Assembly (NCBI GenBank): GCA_040394735.1
Contig: JBEBRR010000003.1
Coordinates: forward strand, 45,505 to 109,504
Reading direction: 5' to 3'
Source: Leadbetterella byssophila_A
GTDB taxonomy: Bacteria > Bacteroidota > Bacteroidia > Cytophagales > Spirosomataceae
Length of the DNA: 64,000 nt
The translations under genes were made by a program, and so were the position numbers. Below are positions 44,004 through 52,520 of the stretch, in pieces (the stretch's first letter is position 1; each line of letters starts with the position of its first letter). The notes under the pieces are model-generated. The model made no database searches and was not told the origin of the DNA. It saw only the letters and a list, made by a program, of their open reading frames with translations.

Positions 44004-45056
44004 TCATATAATTAACATTGCGTCACCGTAGGTATAAAACTTATATTTTTCCTTGATCGCTACCTGGTAAGCTTCGATCACGGTTTCATAACCACCGAAG
44101 GCACAGGTGGTCATCAGCAGAATTGACTCCGGCAAATGGAAATTGGTCAGCAGCGCATTGGCTATTTTAAAATCAAAAGGCGGGAAGATAAACTTATCCG
44201 TCCAGGAGTTTTCCAGGGGCTTTAAGCGGTTATTGGCAGAAACAGATGACTCCATCGCCCGCAGGGAAGTGCTGCCGATGGCACAAACGCGCTTGTTCTC
44301 ATCCAGTGCCCGGTTAACCACATCACAGGTTTTCTCCGGAATAGAGAAATTCTCGGAATCCGTCTTATGTTTGGTCAGATCTTCCACTTCCACCTGGCGG
44401 AATGTTCCGATACCGATATGCAGGGTCAGCGGCACAAAATCCACGCCGTTGATCTCCATTTTACGCACAATATTCTTCGTAAAGTGCATTCCCGCTATAG
44501 GAGCAGCCACAGCGCCTTCATTGGCAGCAAAGATGGTCTGGAAACGTTCTTCGTCATGGTCGGCCACTTCCCGCTGAAGAATATCCTTGGGAATCGGGGT
44601 TTCTCCCAGCTGGTAGATTGCCGCCATCATTTCTTCGTGATTTCCGTCAAAGAGAAAACGGATGGTCCGCCCTCTGGAAGTGGTGTTGTCAATCACTTCG
44701 GCCACCAGGTCGCTGTCACCGAAATATAACTTATTTCCAACCCGGATCTTACGGGCCGGATCTACCAGCACATCCCAAAGCCGCATTTCGCGGTTGAGTT
44801 CACGAAGCAGGAACACTTCAATTTTAGCTCCGGTCTTCTCTTTGGATCCGTATAGCCGTGCGGGGAATACTTTGGTATCGTTGGCCACCATTACGTCGCC
44901 GTCGCCGAAGTAATCTATGATATCCGTAAATTTCTTGTGTTCAATTTTGCCTGATTTTCTGTGCAGCACCATCATCCGGGCGCCGTCCCGGTCTTCGTAT
45001 GGATGTTGTGCGATCAGACTGCTTGGGAGATCAAATTTAAACGATGATAATTTCAT
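44004..45056 (-). CDS. queA: S-adenosylmethionine:tRNA ribosyltransferase-isomerase
   Basis: Adds the ribosyl part of SAM to preQ1 in tRNA, the penultimate step of queuosine synthesis. 350 residues, normal length, with conserved FDLPSSLIAQHPYEDRDGARM near the start, AAPIAGMHFTKNI, VPLTLHIGIGTFRQVEVEDL, and CAIGSTSLRAMESS. No other queuosine gene is nearby. The 131-base gap upstream contains no gene. Confidence 0.95.
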   Translation of the reverse strand: MKLSSFKFDLPSSLIAQHPYEDRDGARMMVLHRKSGKIEHKKFTDIIDYFGDGDVMVANDTKVFPARLYGSKEKTGAKIEVFLLRELNREMRLWDVLVDPARKIRVGNKLYFGDSDLVAEVIDNTTSRGRTIRFLFDGNHEEMMAAIYQLGETPIPKDILQREVADHDEERFQTIFAANEGAVAAPIAGMHFTKNIVRKMEINGVDFVPLTLHIGIGTFRQVEVEDLTKHKTDSENFSIPEKTCDVVNRALDENKRVCAIGSTSLRAMESSVSANNRLKPLENSWTDKFIFPPFDFKIANALLTNFHLPESILLMTTCAFGGYETVIEAYQVAIKEKYKFYTYGDAMLII

Positions 45057-45187
45057 TAGAAGCGATTAATAGAGCTGCCGGATGCCCTGACATACAGCTC
45101 TTTTTGTTCAAAATAAACGCAAAAGTACAAAATTGAAACAGGGGTTGTCAAGTAAATGCTTAAATATTGTGTTCAAAGCATTTAGCC

Positions 45188-45982
45188 CTATTGGTTTTTG
45201 ATGTATATTTCTCCCTGCAGGTAAGCCATGGCATCGCCCCCGATCAGTACCCGGTCACCCCTGTACTCTCCGGTCACCCTTCCGCCTCTTTCCGAAATCT
45301 GCTCTGCTTCAAAAACGGTTTTATTCAGTTCATTTGCCCAATAGGGAAACAGCTTGGTAAAGGAAGAGCCGGTCACGGGATCTTCGTTGATTCCCAAACC
45401 CGGAGCAAAAAAACGGGAAACAAAGTCCACCTTATTTCCCGGTGCCGTAACTATGAGCCCGCGGGCTTTCAGCCTGGTCAGTGCGTTGAAGTCAGGACGG
45501 ATGCGCCGGATCTCTTCTTCCGAGCTGAAAACCGCCATAATGTCCTCATTGGCTTTCAATACTTTCCGCGGGCTTACGCCCAGCACTTTCTGGAACGGGA
45601 AGTCATATTCTTTCTCCACCGGCATAAAGGCCGGGAAATCAAGATAATAAATGCCGTCTTTTTTCACAAACTCCAGATCGCCGCTATTGGATTCAAACAG
45701 GATCCGGTCTTCGGGATGTCCCATGTATTCGGTAAGCACATAGCCACTGGCCAGCGTGGCATGACCGCAGAGAGGCACTTCTACTTCCGGCGTAAACCAA
45801 CGGATGTAAAATCCGCGAACGGTTTTAACGAAAAAAGCTGTCTCTGACAGCCCGTTCTGGTTAGCGATCTTCTGCATCAAATTATCCGAGATCCAAAAGT
45901 CCAGGGGAACTACTCCCGCCGGATTACCTTTAAAATCTTCCGAGCTGAAAGAATTGATGTGAAAAATCTTTAACGCAATCAT
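45188..45982 (-). CDS. PhzF family isomerase/epimerase-like protein
   Basis: 264 residues of the PhzF (diaminopimelate-epimerase-like) fold. Conserved blocks are HINSFSSEDFKGNPAGVVPL, GLSETAFFV with the catalytic-type Glu, RWFTPEVEVPLCGHATLASGYVL and GINEDPVTGSS. PhzF itself makes phenazines, but most relatives, like this isolated one, have unknown substrates. Its ATG overlaps the gldF stop by four bases, so it is co-transcribed with gldF and the genes upstream. Confidence 0.92.
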   Translation of the reverse strand: MIALKIFHINSFSSEDFKGNPAGVVPLDFWISDNLMQKIANQNGLSETAFFVKTVRGFYIRWFTPEVEVPLCGHATLASGYVLTEYMGHPEDRILFESNSGDLEFVKKDGIYYLDFPAFMPVEKEYDFPFQKVLGVSPRKVLKANEDIMAVFSSEEEIRRIRPDFNALTRLKARGLIVTAPGNKVDFVSRFFAPGLGINEDPVTGSSFTKLFPYWANELNKTVFEAEQISERGGRVTGEYRGDRVLIGGDAMAYLQGEIYIKNQ

Positions 45983-46704
45983 TTTCTGAGGTTGTTTAAT
46001 GATGATAAGGTTAATACAAGAAAAACAAGGGCAACACTCACAAACCAGATAACATCCCGGCTGTCAATAATACCCTTCCCAAGAGAATTATAATGAAAAC
46101 TGAGACCCAGATACGACAATATATACTGAGTTACGCCTGAAAACAGCCCGGAAAACTGTTCTAATCCTGCAAACAGGATGTAGCATACCACAGCCGTGAG
46201 CAGGAAAGCCACCACCTGGTTTCGCGTAACCGAAGACAGGAACAGCCCTGCCGCAGCATATACCGCTGCCAGCAACATCAGGCCAAAGTAGGAACCCGCC
46301 ACCGCAGCAGAATCAATATTCCCTTCGGGGTTTCCCAGCTTATACAGGCTGATATAATAAATCAGCGTGGGCACCAGGGCCAATACGATGATAAAGATAC
46401 ACGATAAATACTTACCACCGATAACGGCTGACAGTGAAACCGGCCGGGTCAGCAGAAACTCGATGGTCCCTGACCTCAGCTCTTCAGAGAACATCCGCAT
46501 GGTAATGGCCGGAACAAAAAACAGGAGTATGTAAGGGCACAGCTGAAAAAAGCTGTCCATTTCCGCATAACCGTAATCCAGGATATTGGTTTCGGGATAC
46601 AGCCAGAACAAAAGTCCGTTCAGTAGTAAAAATACCCCGATGACAATATAGGCGATCAGCGAATTAAAAAATGTAGAAACTTCTTTCCTAAAGATACTCC
46701 ACAT
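45979..46704 (-). CDS. gldF: Gliding-motility-type ABC transporter permease GldF
   Basis: 241-residue inner-membrane permease of the ABC-2 type, with six TM helices. It starts WSIFRKEVSTFFNSLIAYIVIG and has the signature SEELRSGTIEFLLTRPVSLSAVIGGKYLS of GldF. In gliding Bacteroidota GldF works with GldG and the ATPase GldA. Here the next gene downstream is phzF, not gldG, and gldA is not in the window. The gene follows two DUF4199 genes. A general role in envelope export is safe; gliding is only a possibility. Confidence 0.88.
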   Translation of the reverse strand: MWSIFRKEVSTFFNSLIAYIVIGVFLLLNGLLFWLYPETNILDYGYAEMDSFFQLCPYILLFFVPAITMRMFSEELRSGTIEFLLTRPVSLSAVIGGKYLSCIFIIVLALVPTLIYYISLYKLGNPEGNIDSAAVAGSYFGLMLLAAVYAAAGLFLSSVTRNQVVAFLLTAVVCYILFAGLEQFSGLFSGVTQYILSYLGLSFHYNSLGKGIIDSRDVIWFVSVALVFLVLTLSSLNNLRK

Positions 46705-46706
46705 AT

Positions 46707-47222
46707 TTATTCAAACACGGGCTGGTTTTTTTTCATAATAGCCGCCATGATCAGCGAGCAGATAAATCCGACAAAAGCAATTGAAAAGATCATGATCACG
46801 GGGGTCAGCGGGCCGTTCATCCAGGGCTTGGCGGTCTCCAGAGCCTGCTCTATCATTTCAGGAGACATCCCCGCCTTTTCATACTGCATTTCGACGATCT
46901 CCAGCTGCTTTTCAATAATACCCGGATCAATAAGCCTCTTATAAACAAAGTCATAGCCGGAAACCAGCACTCCGCCGGTAACAAACAGCAGCATACCCAG
47001 ACCCAGGCCCTGTCCGAATTTCATGAAACCGCCGTTCAGATCGCGAAACTCCTTAAAGGCCAGGTAGAGTATCCCGAACGACAGCACAATGGAAACCACC
47101 GAGTTGATCCACTGATGGGATAAAAGATTAAAGGTATAGATAATGGTATTCACTACTATACTCAACAAACCGTAGATCAGTCCCCATTTCAGGGCAATTC
47201 TTGCTGTAGATACTTTTTCCAT
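46707..47222 (-). CDS. DUF4199 family membrane protein (copy 1)
   Basis: 171 residues with four TM helices (ALKWGLIYGLLSIVVNTIIYTF; SIVLSFGILYLAF; GLGLGMLLFVTGGVLVSGYDFVY; TPVIMIFSIAFVGFICSLIMAAIM). The pattern with KFGQGLGLGM after the second helix is characteristic of DUF4199. Function unknown. It sits between another DUF4199 gene and gldF with gaps of two bases, in one operon. Confidence 0.85.
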   Translation of the reverse strand: MEKVSTARIALKWGLIYGLLSIVVNTIIYTFNLLSHQWINSVVSIVLSFGILYLAFKEFRDLNGGFMKFGQGLGLGMLLFVTGGVLVSGYDFVYKRLIDPGIIEKQLEIVEMQYEKAGMSPEMIEQALETAKPWMNGPLTPVIMIFSIAFVGFICSLIMAAIMKKNQPVFE

Positions 47223-47224
47223 AT

Positions 47225-47734
47225 TTATGAAGTTTTAACTTTACGTAATGCCATACAAAAAAGGCCTATCGGGAAAATTGCCCAAAAAGAGGCTATTAAT
47301 CTGTCAAATATAACAGAAGATGTTGTACTGTTCTTCAGAGAGTCCAGCATCTTTTCAAAAGCTTCATCCGACATGATCTCTTTTTTGGCAGGCCGGTCTT
47401 CGATCAGAAACGATACACTTTCCGAAATCCAGGTGGTAAAAGGCCGCATATCCACGATTTCCAGGAAAGCAAGAAGCAGCAGGCCGCTAAGCAACGCAGC
47501 CAGGAGATTTCCCAGCAGGCCTATCGTGAAACCTTCGTAAAAATGAAGATACCCCTGGTTTTGCCGCTTAAAATACCAGATACCAAACAACACCACAATT
47601 ACCTGCAGGCCGAGAGGAGCTGTTTTATTGCCCAGCGGGTTCTCAATGGTGAAGTACATTAAAAGAAAAAAAAGGAAGTAAAGCGCCCCGGCCAGCAGTC
47701 CGTAAAACAGAGATATGTTTAAAACTCTTCGCAT
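47225..47734 (-). CDS. DUF4199 family membrane protein (copy 2)
   Basis: 169 residues with the same four-helix plan (SLFYGLLAGALYFLFFLLMYF; GLQVIVVLFGIWYF; EGFTIGLLGNLLAALLSGLLLLAFL; IASFWAIFPIGLFCMALRK). It is a diverged paralogue of the next gene downstream. It starts one base after the stop of the dihydroorotase-like gene. Function unknown. Confidence 0.82.
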   Translation of the reverse strand: MRRVLNISLFYGLLAGALYFLFFLLMYFTIENPLGNKTAPLGLQVIVVLFGIWYFKRQNQGYLHFYEGFTIGLLGNLLAALLSGLLLLAFLEIVDMRPFTTWISESVSFLIEDRPAKKEIMSDEAFEKMLDSLKNSTTSSVIFDRLIASFWAIFPIGLFCMALRKVKTS

Positions 47735-49009
47735 TTAATCCAGCACTTTAAAAAATCCGTTGTTTACAACAGCCTTGGCCCGGCCCTTCAGTTCACGGCC
47801 CAAAAAAGGAGAATTTTTTCCTTTGGAACGGATAATGGCTTCCGAGAAGGTGTATTGTTCATCTATAGAAAACAGGGTCAGGTCGGCGGGCTGCCCCTGG
47901 TCTACGGGGTGTATGTCCAGGCGGAAGATCTTCCGCGGGTTGTAAACCAGCTTTTCGAGAACTCCTTCCACTCCCCCTTGCCCGAGAGCCACCGGAAATA
48001 CGGTCTGCAGCCCGATAGCCCCAAACTCAGCGGCATCAAATTCAAGGGTTTTATGCTCTTCATCCCATGAATTATGGTCTGAAACAATCATGTCAATGGT
48101 CCCGTCGTCCAGGCCGGCCTTCAGCGCCGCAATATCTTCTTCAGAACGGAACGGCGGATACACTTTCAGGTGGGTGTCGAATCCCATCAGGTCTTCTTCC
48201 GTGAATACCAGGTGATGGGCAGCGATATCACAGGAAACGGGCAGGCCTTTTTTCCGGGCATCCCTGATAAGCTCTACCGCCCCGTGGGTAGAAATCGTGG
48301 AGAAATGAAGAATAGGCTTTTCTGATTTTACCCCGCTGTATTCCAGCAGCTTGAGGTTCCGCATGATCATCAGCTCCTCGCCTGCCGAAGGAATTCCCTT
48401 CATGCCCAGTAAGGTGCTGGTAACGCCTTCATGCATCTGCCCGTACATGCTTAAGTAACGATCTTCTGACTTCACCACCAGCACGGTATCCAGCGGTTCG
48501 AGGTATTGGAGGGTTTTGAGAAATATATCCGAGTTCTGAATCGCTTCCCTTCCGTCAGAAAAGCCTGCTGCTCCACCTGTTTTCAGATCAATCATGTCGG
48601 TAAAGTCTTCCCCTTTGCAGTTCCGTGTTACTGCAGCCAGGTTCAGCAGCTGTACCGCGTTGCGGCTGTTGAAACGGGTAAAATAGCTGATGGCTTCCTT
48701 GCTCTGTACCACAGGCTGCGTATTGGGAAAACCCAGCACCTGTGTAAAGCCGCCGTAAGCAGCTGCTTCACTCACTGATTCCAGATCATCCAGCCATTCG
48801 TAGCCCGGATCCTTGAAATGGGTGCCGCCATCGACCCACCCGGGGGAGACCATCATTCCGGAGGCCTCAAAAACTTTGGAATTACCGGCTGCCAAAGGGT
48901 TTCCGGACAATTCCGTTATGAGCCCCCTTTCAATCCGGAGGCTAACGGTTTTCCCGTTATGGGAAGAATTTTTATCTGCAACTTTAACGTTCTGTATTAC
49001 CAGGCTCAT
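47735..49009 (-). CDS. Dihydroorotase-like amidohydrolase, probably non-catalytic
   Basis: 424 residues of the dihydroorotase fold, the step that closes the pyrimidine ring. The ATG at 49009 (SLVIQNVKVADKNSSHNGK) fits the family start better than one at 49033. The usual metal motif DxHxH appears as DGGTHFKDPG, lacking the first His, and the HCED block is KSED. The later His (ILHFST) and Asp (VSDHNSW) remain. Loss of two ligands suggests an inactive homologue, like the PyrC' or PyrX partners of aspartate carbamoyltransferase, although residual zinc use cannot be excluded. It begins the operon with the DUF4199 genes and gldF. Confidence 0.8.
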   Translation of the reverse strand: MSLVIQNVKVADKNSSHNGKTVSLRIERGLITELSGNPLAAGNSKVFEASGMMVSPGWVDGGTHFKDPGYEWLDDLESVSEAAAYGGFTQVLGFPNTQPVVQSKEAISYFTRFNSRNAVQLLNLAAVTRNCKGEDFTDMIDLKTGGAAGFSDGREAIQNSDIFLKTLQYLEPLDTVLVVKSEDRYLSMYGQMHEGVTSTLLGMKGIPSAGEELMIMRNLKLLEYSGVKSEKPILHFSTISTHGAVELIRDARKKGLPVSCDIAAHHLVFTEEDLMGFDTHLKVYPPFRSEEDIAALKAGLDDGTIDMIVSDHNSWDEEHKTLEFDAAEFGAIGLQTVFPVALGQGGVEGVLEKLVYNPRKIFRLDIHPVDQGQPADLTLFSIDEQYTFSEAIIRSKGKNSPFLGRELKGRAKAVVNNGFFKVLD

Positions 49010-49072
49010 TTGTGATATAAAAAAATAGCCCAATCATGGGCTACCTGTTATTTTAGTCTTTATAACTCATAA

Positions 49073-49453
49073 TCAATGCCCCACCGATTCCCTGTATGCA
49101 TCTGCATCCATCAGTCCGTCCACATCTGTAACATTGTCTACTTTGAGCTTAATGATCCAGCCCTCCCCGAAAGGGTCGTTATTGATGAGTTCAGGCTCAT
49201 CGGTCAGTCTTTCATTTACTTCCAGTACCTGCCCGCTTACCGGCAGATACAGATCAGAAACGGTCTTCACTGCTTCCACCGTACCAAAGACCTCATTTTT
49301 GGCGAGCGACTCACCCACGGTCTCTACTTCTACAAAGACGATATCCCCCAGCTCACTCTGAGCAAAATCAGTAATACCAATGGTAGCAACGTCTCCTTCA
49401 AGGCTGATCCATTCGTGTTCTTCGGTGTATTTGATTCCTTCTGGAAAATTCAT
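49073..49453 (-). CDS. gcvH: Glycine cleavage system H protein
   Basis: Lipoyl carrier of the glycine cleavage complex. 126 residues from ATG 49453 (MNFPEGIKYTEEHEWI); an upstream ATG at 49489 adds 12 residues outside the family. The lipoylated Lys is in GTVEAVKTVSDLYLP and the C-terminal EGWIIKLKV is conserved. Other gcv genes are not in the window. Confidence 0.95.
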   Translation of the reverse strand: MNFPEGIKYTEEHEWISLEGDVATIGITDFAQSELGDIVFVEVETVGESLAKNEVFGTVEAVKTVSDLYLPVSGQVLEVNERLTDEPELINNDPFGEGWIIKLKVDNVTDVDGLMDADAYRESVGH

Positions 49454-49489
49454 AAATATTTGATGTATTTTGGCTGCAATGTTAGGCAA

Positions 49490-49642
49490 AAAAGTTAAAA
49501 CTTAAAAGTGAAAAGTGAAAAGTTGCGGAAATCGTGGGGCGCCCCCGCCTTCTTTTTCTGAACCATATAAGGCTATAAGTCATACCAGAAATTAAAACCT
49601 TAACGGATATAACTTATATGCGTTATGTAGTTAACAAAACGC
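49490..49642. repeat. Intergenic word repeats upstream of gcvH
   Basis: AAAAAGTTAAAACTTAAAAGTGAAAAGTGAAAAGTT runs from 49490, followed by GAACCATATAAGGCTATAAG near 49562, matching the gap at 37981-38045, and by ATATAACTTATATG. No gene is present in this gap; it ends at the small gene below. Confidence 0.65.
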
Positions 49643-49819
49643 TCAGTTCAGCAGGTATTTCCTTCTGAGGGGATTGATCTTATATTTCTTCCGCACCGTA
49701 AAGCTTTCCGGGTGCATCTGCCCAAACTCCTGCTCCCACTCACGGAACAACTCCGGTTCAGCTGCTTTCAGGCGGCCGGCATCAATTTTCTTCGCTATGA
49801 GATATTCTGTAAACGTCAC
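49643..49819 (-). CDS. Small conserved-looking protein (58 residues)
   Basis: A 58-residue reading frame with GTG start, too short for usual gene-finding cut-offs. It reads VTFTEYLIAKKIDAGRL, then KAAEPELFREWEQEFGQMHPES, then FTVRKKYKINPLRRKYLL before TGA. The GTG overlaps the stop of the glycosyltransferase gene (GTGA), a typical coupling arrangement. The content is charged and helical, not random, and I believe similar short proteins occur in other Bacteroidota, though this is from memory. Function unknown; it may act with the glycosyltransferase. Confidence 0.7.
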   Translation of the reverse strand: MTFTEYLIAKKIDAGRLKAAEPELFREWEQEFGQMHPESFTVRKKYKINPLRRKYLLN

Positions 49820-50742
49820 TCTACCGATTCAATAAATTTTTTATATCCAAAATACGGGATGAAACTGGTGTATCTCCGGGAGCTCAATACCACAAAAAGA
49901 ATAAACAGGGCAATAAAAAAGCCCTGTATAAATACAATGAACAGGCCGGATATAACGCTGGTAGCCCAGCCCGGAGTAGCCTGGCCCAGCACAAATTTAA
50001 AATAAAGCACCACAAAAACCCCCACAACCGACGAAACGATCATTACTGCCGCGAACATCACGATCCGCACAGCGGTTACATCCAGAAATACCGATACCGC
50101 ACTCATACCATGCAGCACCAGTGCGCTGAAGTTCATTTTCGACTTTCCGGCCAGGCGTACCCCCCTGTCGAGCGGCACGGAATCAAATGGCAGGCGTGAC
50201 CGGATAATGGCTCCCGGGTAATTATTCCAGAGTTCAGACACATTGGCCAGCTTCTTAACCAGATGGGCCGGGATCAGGCTGTAGTTTCCGAAAGTAATGA
50301 TATTTCCTGTCAGGAACTTAAAAACCAGCTTATATATTCGGTAAAAGAAACGAAACATAAAAGATTCCGTACGTTTCTTCCGTTGCGCAAAGATGATCTT
50401 GTCAGGCACTTCGACCGCCCGGGCCAGCAGGTCTTCAATGTGCTCGGGCTGATCCTCCCCGTCTGAGTCCATAACGATTACGATGTCGGCATCCCGGTTA
50501 TCGGCAAAGTAGGAAAGACCGATAGCAATAGCCCGCTGATGTCCCTGGTTGCTGATCAGGTGGAGCACCTGCAGATCAAAATTTTTAAAGTCCGCCGCCT
50601 GGTAAGGAATACTTGAGCAGTCGTCAACTGCCAGATAGGAAATGCGGTAGCCTTTGTCTCTGTACAATTCATCGGTTCTGGTGATGAGCAGCTTAAGCGC
50701 TTCCCAATCATTAAAAACCGGCATGATGATCTTAATTTTCAT
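49816..50742 (-). CDS. GT2 family glycosyltransferase with membrane tail
   Basis: 308 residues. The catalytic domain has the GT-A motifs IIMPVFNDWEALK, LAVDDCSSIP and VMDSDGEDQPEHIEDLL (DxD-type metal site). Two C-terminal TM helices (VRIVMFAAVMIVSSVVGVFVVLYF; SGLFIVFIQGFFIALFILFVVL) place it with the polyprenyl-phosphate sugar transferases such as GtrB/ArnC or dolichyl-phosphate mannose synthase. It probably charges undecaprenyl phosphate with a sugar that the GT39-like enzyme encoded next door uses. It overlaps the small gene by four bases and follows the GT39-like gene by three. Confidence 0.88.
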   Translation of the reverse strand: MKIKIIMPVFNDWEALKLLITRTDELYRDKGYRISYLAVDDCSSIPYQAADFKNFDLQVLHLISNQGHQRAIAIGLSYFADNRDADIVIVMDSDGEDQPEHIEDLLARAVEVPDKIIFAQRKKRTESFMFRFFYRIYKLVFKFLTGNIITFGNYSLIPAHLVKKLANVSELWNNYPGAIIRSRLPFDSVPLDRGVRLAGKSKMNFSALVLHGMSAVSVFLDVTAVRIVMFAAVMIVSSVVGVFVVLYFKFVLGQATPGWATSVISGLFIVFIQGFFIALFILFVVLSSRRYTSFIPYFGYKKFIESVE

Positions 50743-50745
50743 TGA

Positions 50746-52467
50746 TTAATATCTGTATTCCTCGCCTTTAAAATCAAAAATAAGCACTTTTTCTCCATTC
50801 TTCTTCTTGAGGTAAAGCTTTTCCCGTTCTTCGCGGTCTACCAACTGCGGGATTCTAAAGCTTTTATCCAAATAAAGATTGAGAAACTGTGCATCCTTAT
50901 ACGATATCTCCATGTCCTGGTGGAACCGTTCCTGGTATTTATCGCGGTAGGCCCCGGGTATGATAATCGTATCACCGGGCACAGCGCGGGATTCCAGCTC
51001 TTTTGCCACCTGCATATACGGGTTACTCACCCGTTCCGGTACAAACCAGGCGTTATACAGCGACCGGTCGGCAAAATAGTCTTCCAGTCCCTGCCGGATA
51101 CTTCCGGCCTGTACCGCTACTGCAAAAACCATCCATACCAGGAATAGGAAACGGAAATCGGCCGCCCGCACCATTCCTACGGCTATAAGGATAACTACAA
51201 AAGGCGACGCATTGCCGATATACCGGTGGGTAAGGCTGGTGGTGTTGCCGTTGCTGAAGGCGTCATTCACCACAAAAAGAATGGGCAGCGTCAGCATCAG
51301 GAAACCGGCCAGCAACAATACAAATTGACCTTTTTCAGATTCATGCACATAGCTTTCCCGCAGGGCTTCCCAGGCAAAATACAGGATCAGGAAAATAACA
51401 GCCGATACCAGAATACCTGTTATGTAGGAAGCCTGCAGGGCCAGGATCAACAAAGCCAGCGCCACCGACCCGAACCGGATCCATGGGCGTTTCCTGTAAT
51501 GTACCGCCACCATCACGGCAGCAAAAAACAAAAACGAACTCAGGAAAACCTTCACCCCTTTAATTCTTTCAAAGAGGCCGTGGCCCAGCACGCCGATATC
51601 ATAATACAGGCTGATGGCTTTTTTGGCGATCAGGTCAGGGCTGGCTTTCTGAATGGTTCCGCTCAGCTCATCCGCCTCATTTTCTGCGATCTGCCTGTGT
51701 AATTCATTTTTTTCCTTCAGGAAATCCATGGCCGTGTATCCTCCCCCCCAGTTAAACCAGTAGAAAAGCAGGGCCGCGTTAAAAAGGGCTGCTCCGGCAA
51801 AGCCCCGCCACAAATGTGCTTTATTCCGCAGTGCCAGAAAGGCGATAACATGCACAAGAGGCACAAAAAAATTAATGTAATGGTTGAGCATGGCCAGCCC
51901 CGTGAGCAATGCATAAAGCACGAAATTCTTAGCCGAAGCCCCGTTCCGCACAATCCTTATAAAGTATTCGGTGCTGAGGGTGATCAGCAAAAAAGAAAGC
52001 GGGTAGCTGCGGGCTATGTGGCTCTGCGCCACATTCAGCGGATCTACGGCCAGCAGAAGGCCGGCCAGGAATGCCATACGGTAGCTTCCGAAATATTTAA
52101 GCACCATCAGGAAGAGCAGGAGGACCGTCAGCACATTAAAAATAGTACCGGGCAGGCGTACGGAAAAATCAGAATTCCCGAAAACCTTCATCCAGTAATG
52201 CAGCACCGCATTATGTACAATATGGGTTCCGAAGTCTGCGTGGGCAGTAGCATCCAGGTAATCCTGCAGTCCTTTTTCTTCCCAGAAATCAGCGGCCGTA
52301 AAGTAGTCTTTTTTAAAAGCGGCCTGATTGGCCCCTCCTACCCAGAAGCCGTTGGCATTCAGGAGAGTAAATTTCTCGTCGGTGATCAGCCCGCGCGAAT
52401 CCAGCCTGTAAAGCCGGAGGCCCAAAGCAATGACAGCCAGGATGAAAAGTAAAATATATTTTCTCAT
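50746..52467 (-). CDS. GT39-like (PMT/ArnT-type) membrane glycosyltransferase
   Basis: 573 residues with about ten to twelve TM helices. The N-terminal periplasmic loop carries the acidic motif after the first helix (RLDSRGLITDEKFTLLNA), as in polyprenyl-phosphate-sugar:acceptor transferases, and the region HFGTHIVHNAVLHYWMKVFGNSDFSVRLPG-like is family-typical (seen here as IVHNAVLHYWMKVFGNS). Acceptors in this family can be proteins, lipid A or other envelope lipids. It lies between two GT2 enzymes, forming a donor-making/donor-using set. Acceptor unknown. Confidence 0.82.
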   Translation of the reverse strand: MRKYILLFILAVIALGLRLYRLDSRGLITDEKFTLLNANGFWVGGANQAAFKKDYFTAADFWEEKGLQDYLDATAHADFGTHIVHNAVLHYWMKVFGNSDFSVRLPGTIFNVLTVLLLFLMVLKYFGSYRMAFLAGLLLAVDPLNVAQSHIARSYPLSFLLITLSTEYFIRIVRNGASAKNFVLYALLTGLAMLNHYINFFVPLVHVIAFLALRNKAHLWRGFAGAALFNAALLFYWFNWGGGYTAMDFLKEKNELHRQIAENEADELSGTIQKASPDLIAKKAISLYYDIGVLGHGLFERIKGVKVFLSSFLFFAAVMVAVHYRKRPWIRFGSVALALLILALQASYITGILVSAVIFLILYFAWEALRESYVHESEKGQFVLLLAGFLMLTLPILFVVNDAFSNGNTTSLTHRYIGNASPFVVILIAVGMVRAADFRFLFLVWMVFAVAVQAGSIRQGLEDYFADRSLYNAWFVPERVSNPYMQVAKELESRAVPGDTIIIPGAYRDKYQERFHQDMEISYKDAQFLNLYLDKSFRIPQLVDREEREKLYLKKKNGEKVLIFDFKGEEYRY

Positions 52468-52520
52468 AAATATCAGCGTTCCGCGGGTACTTTAAATTCT
52501 GAGTGAATAGTGCCGGATAC

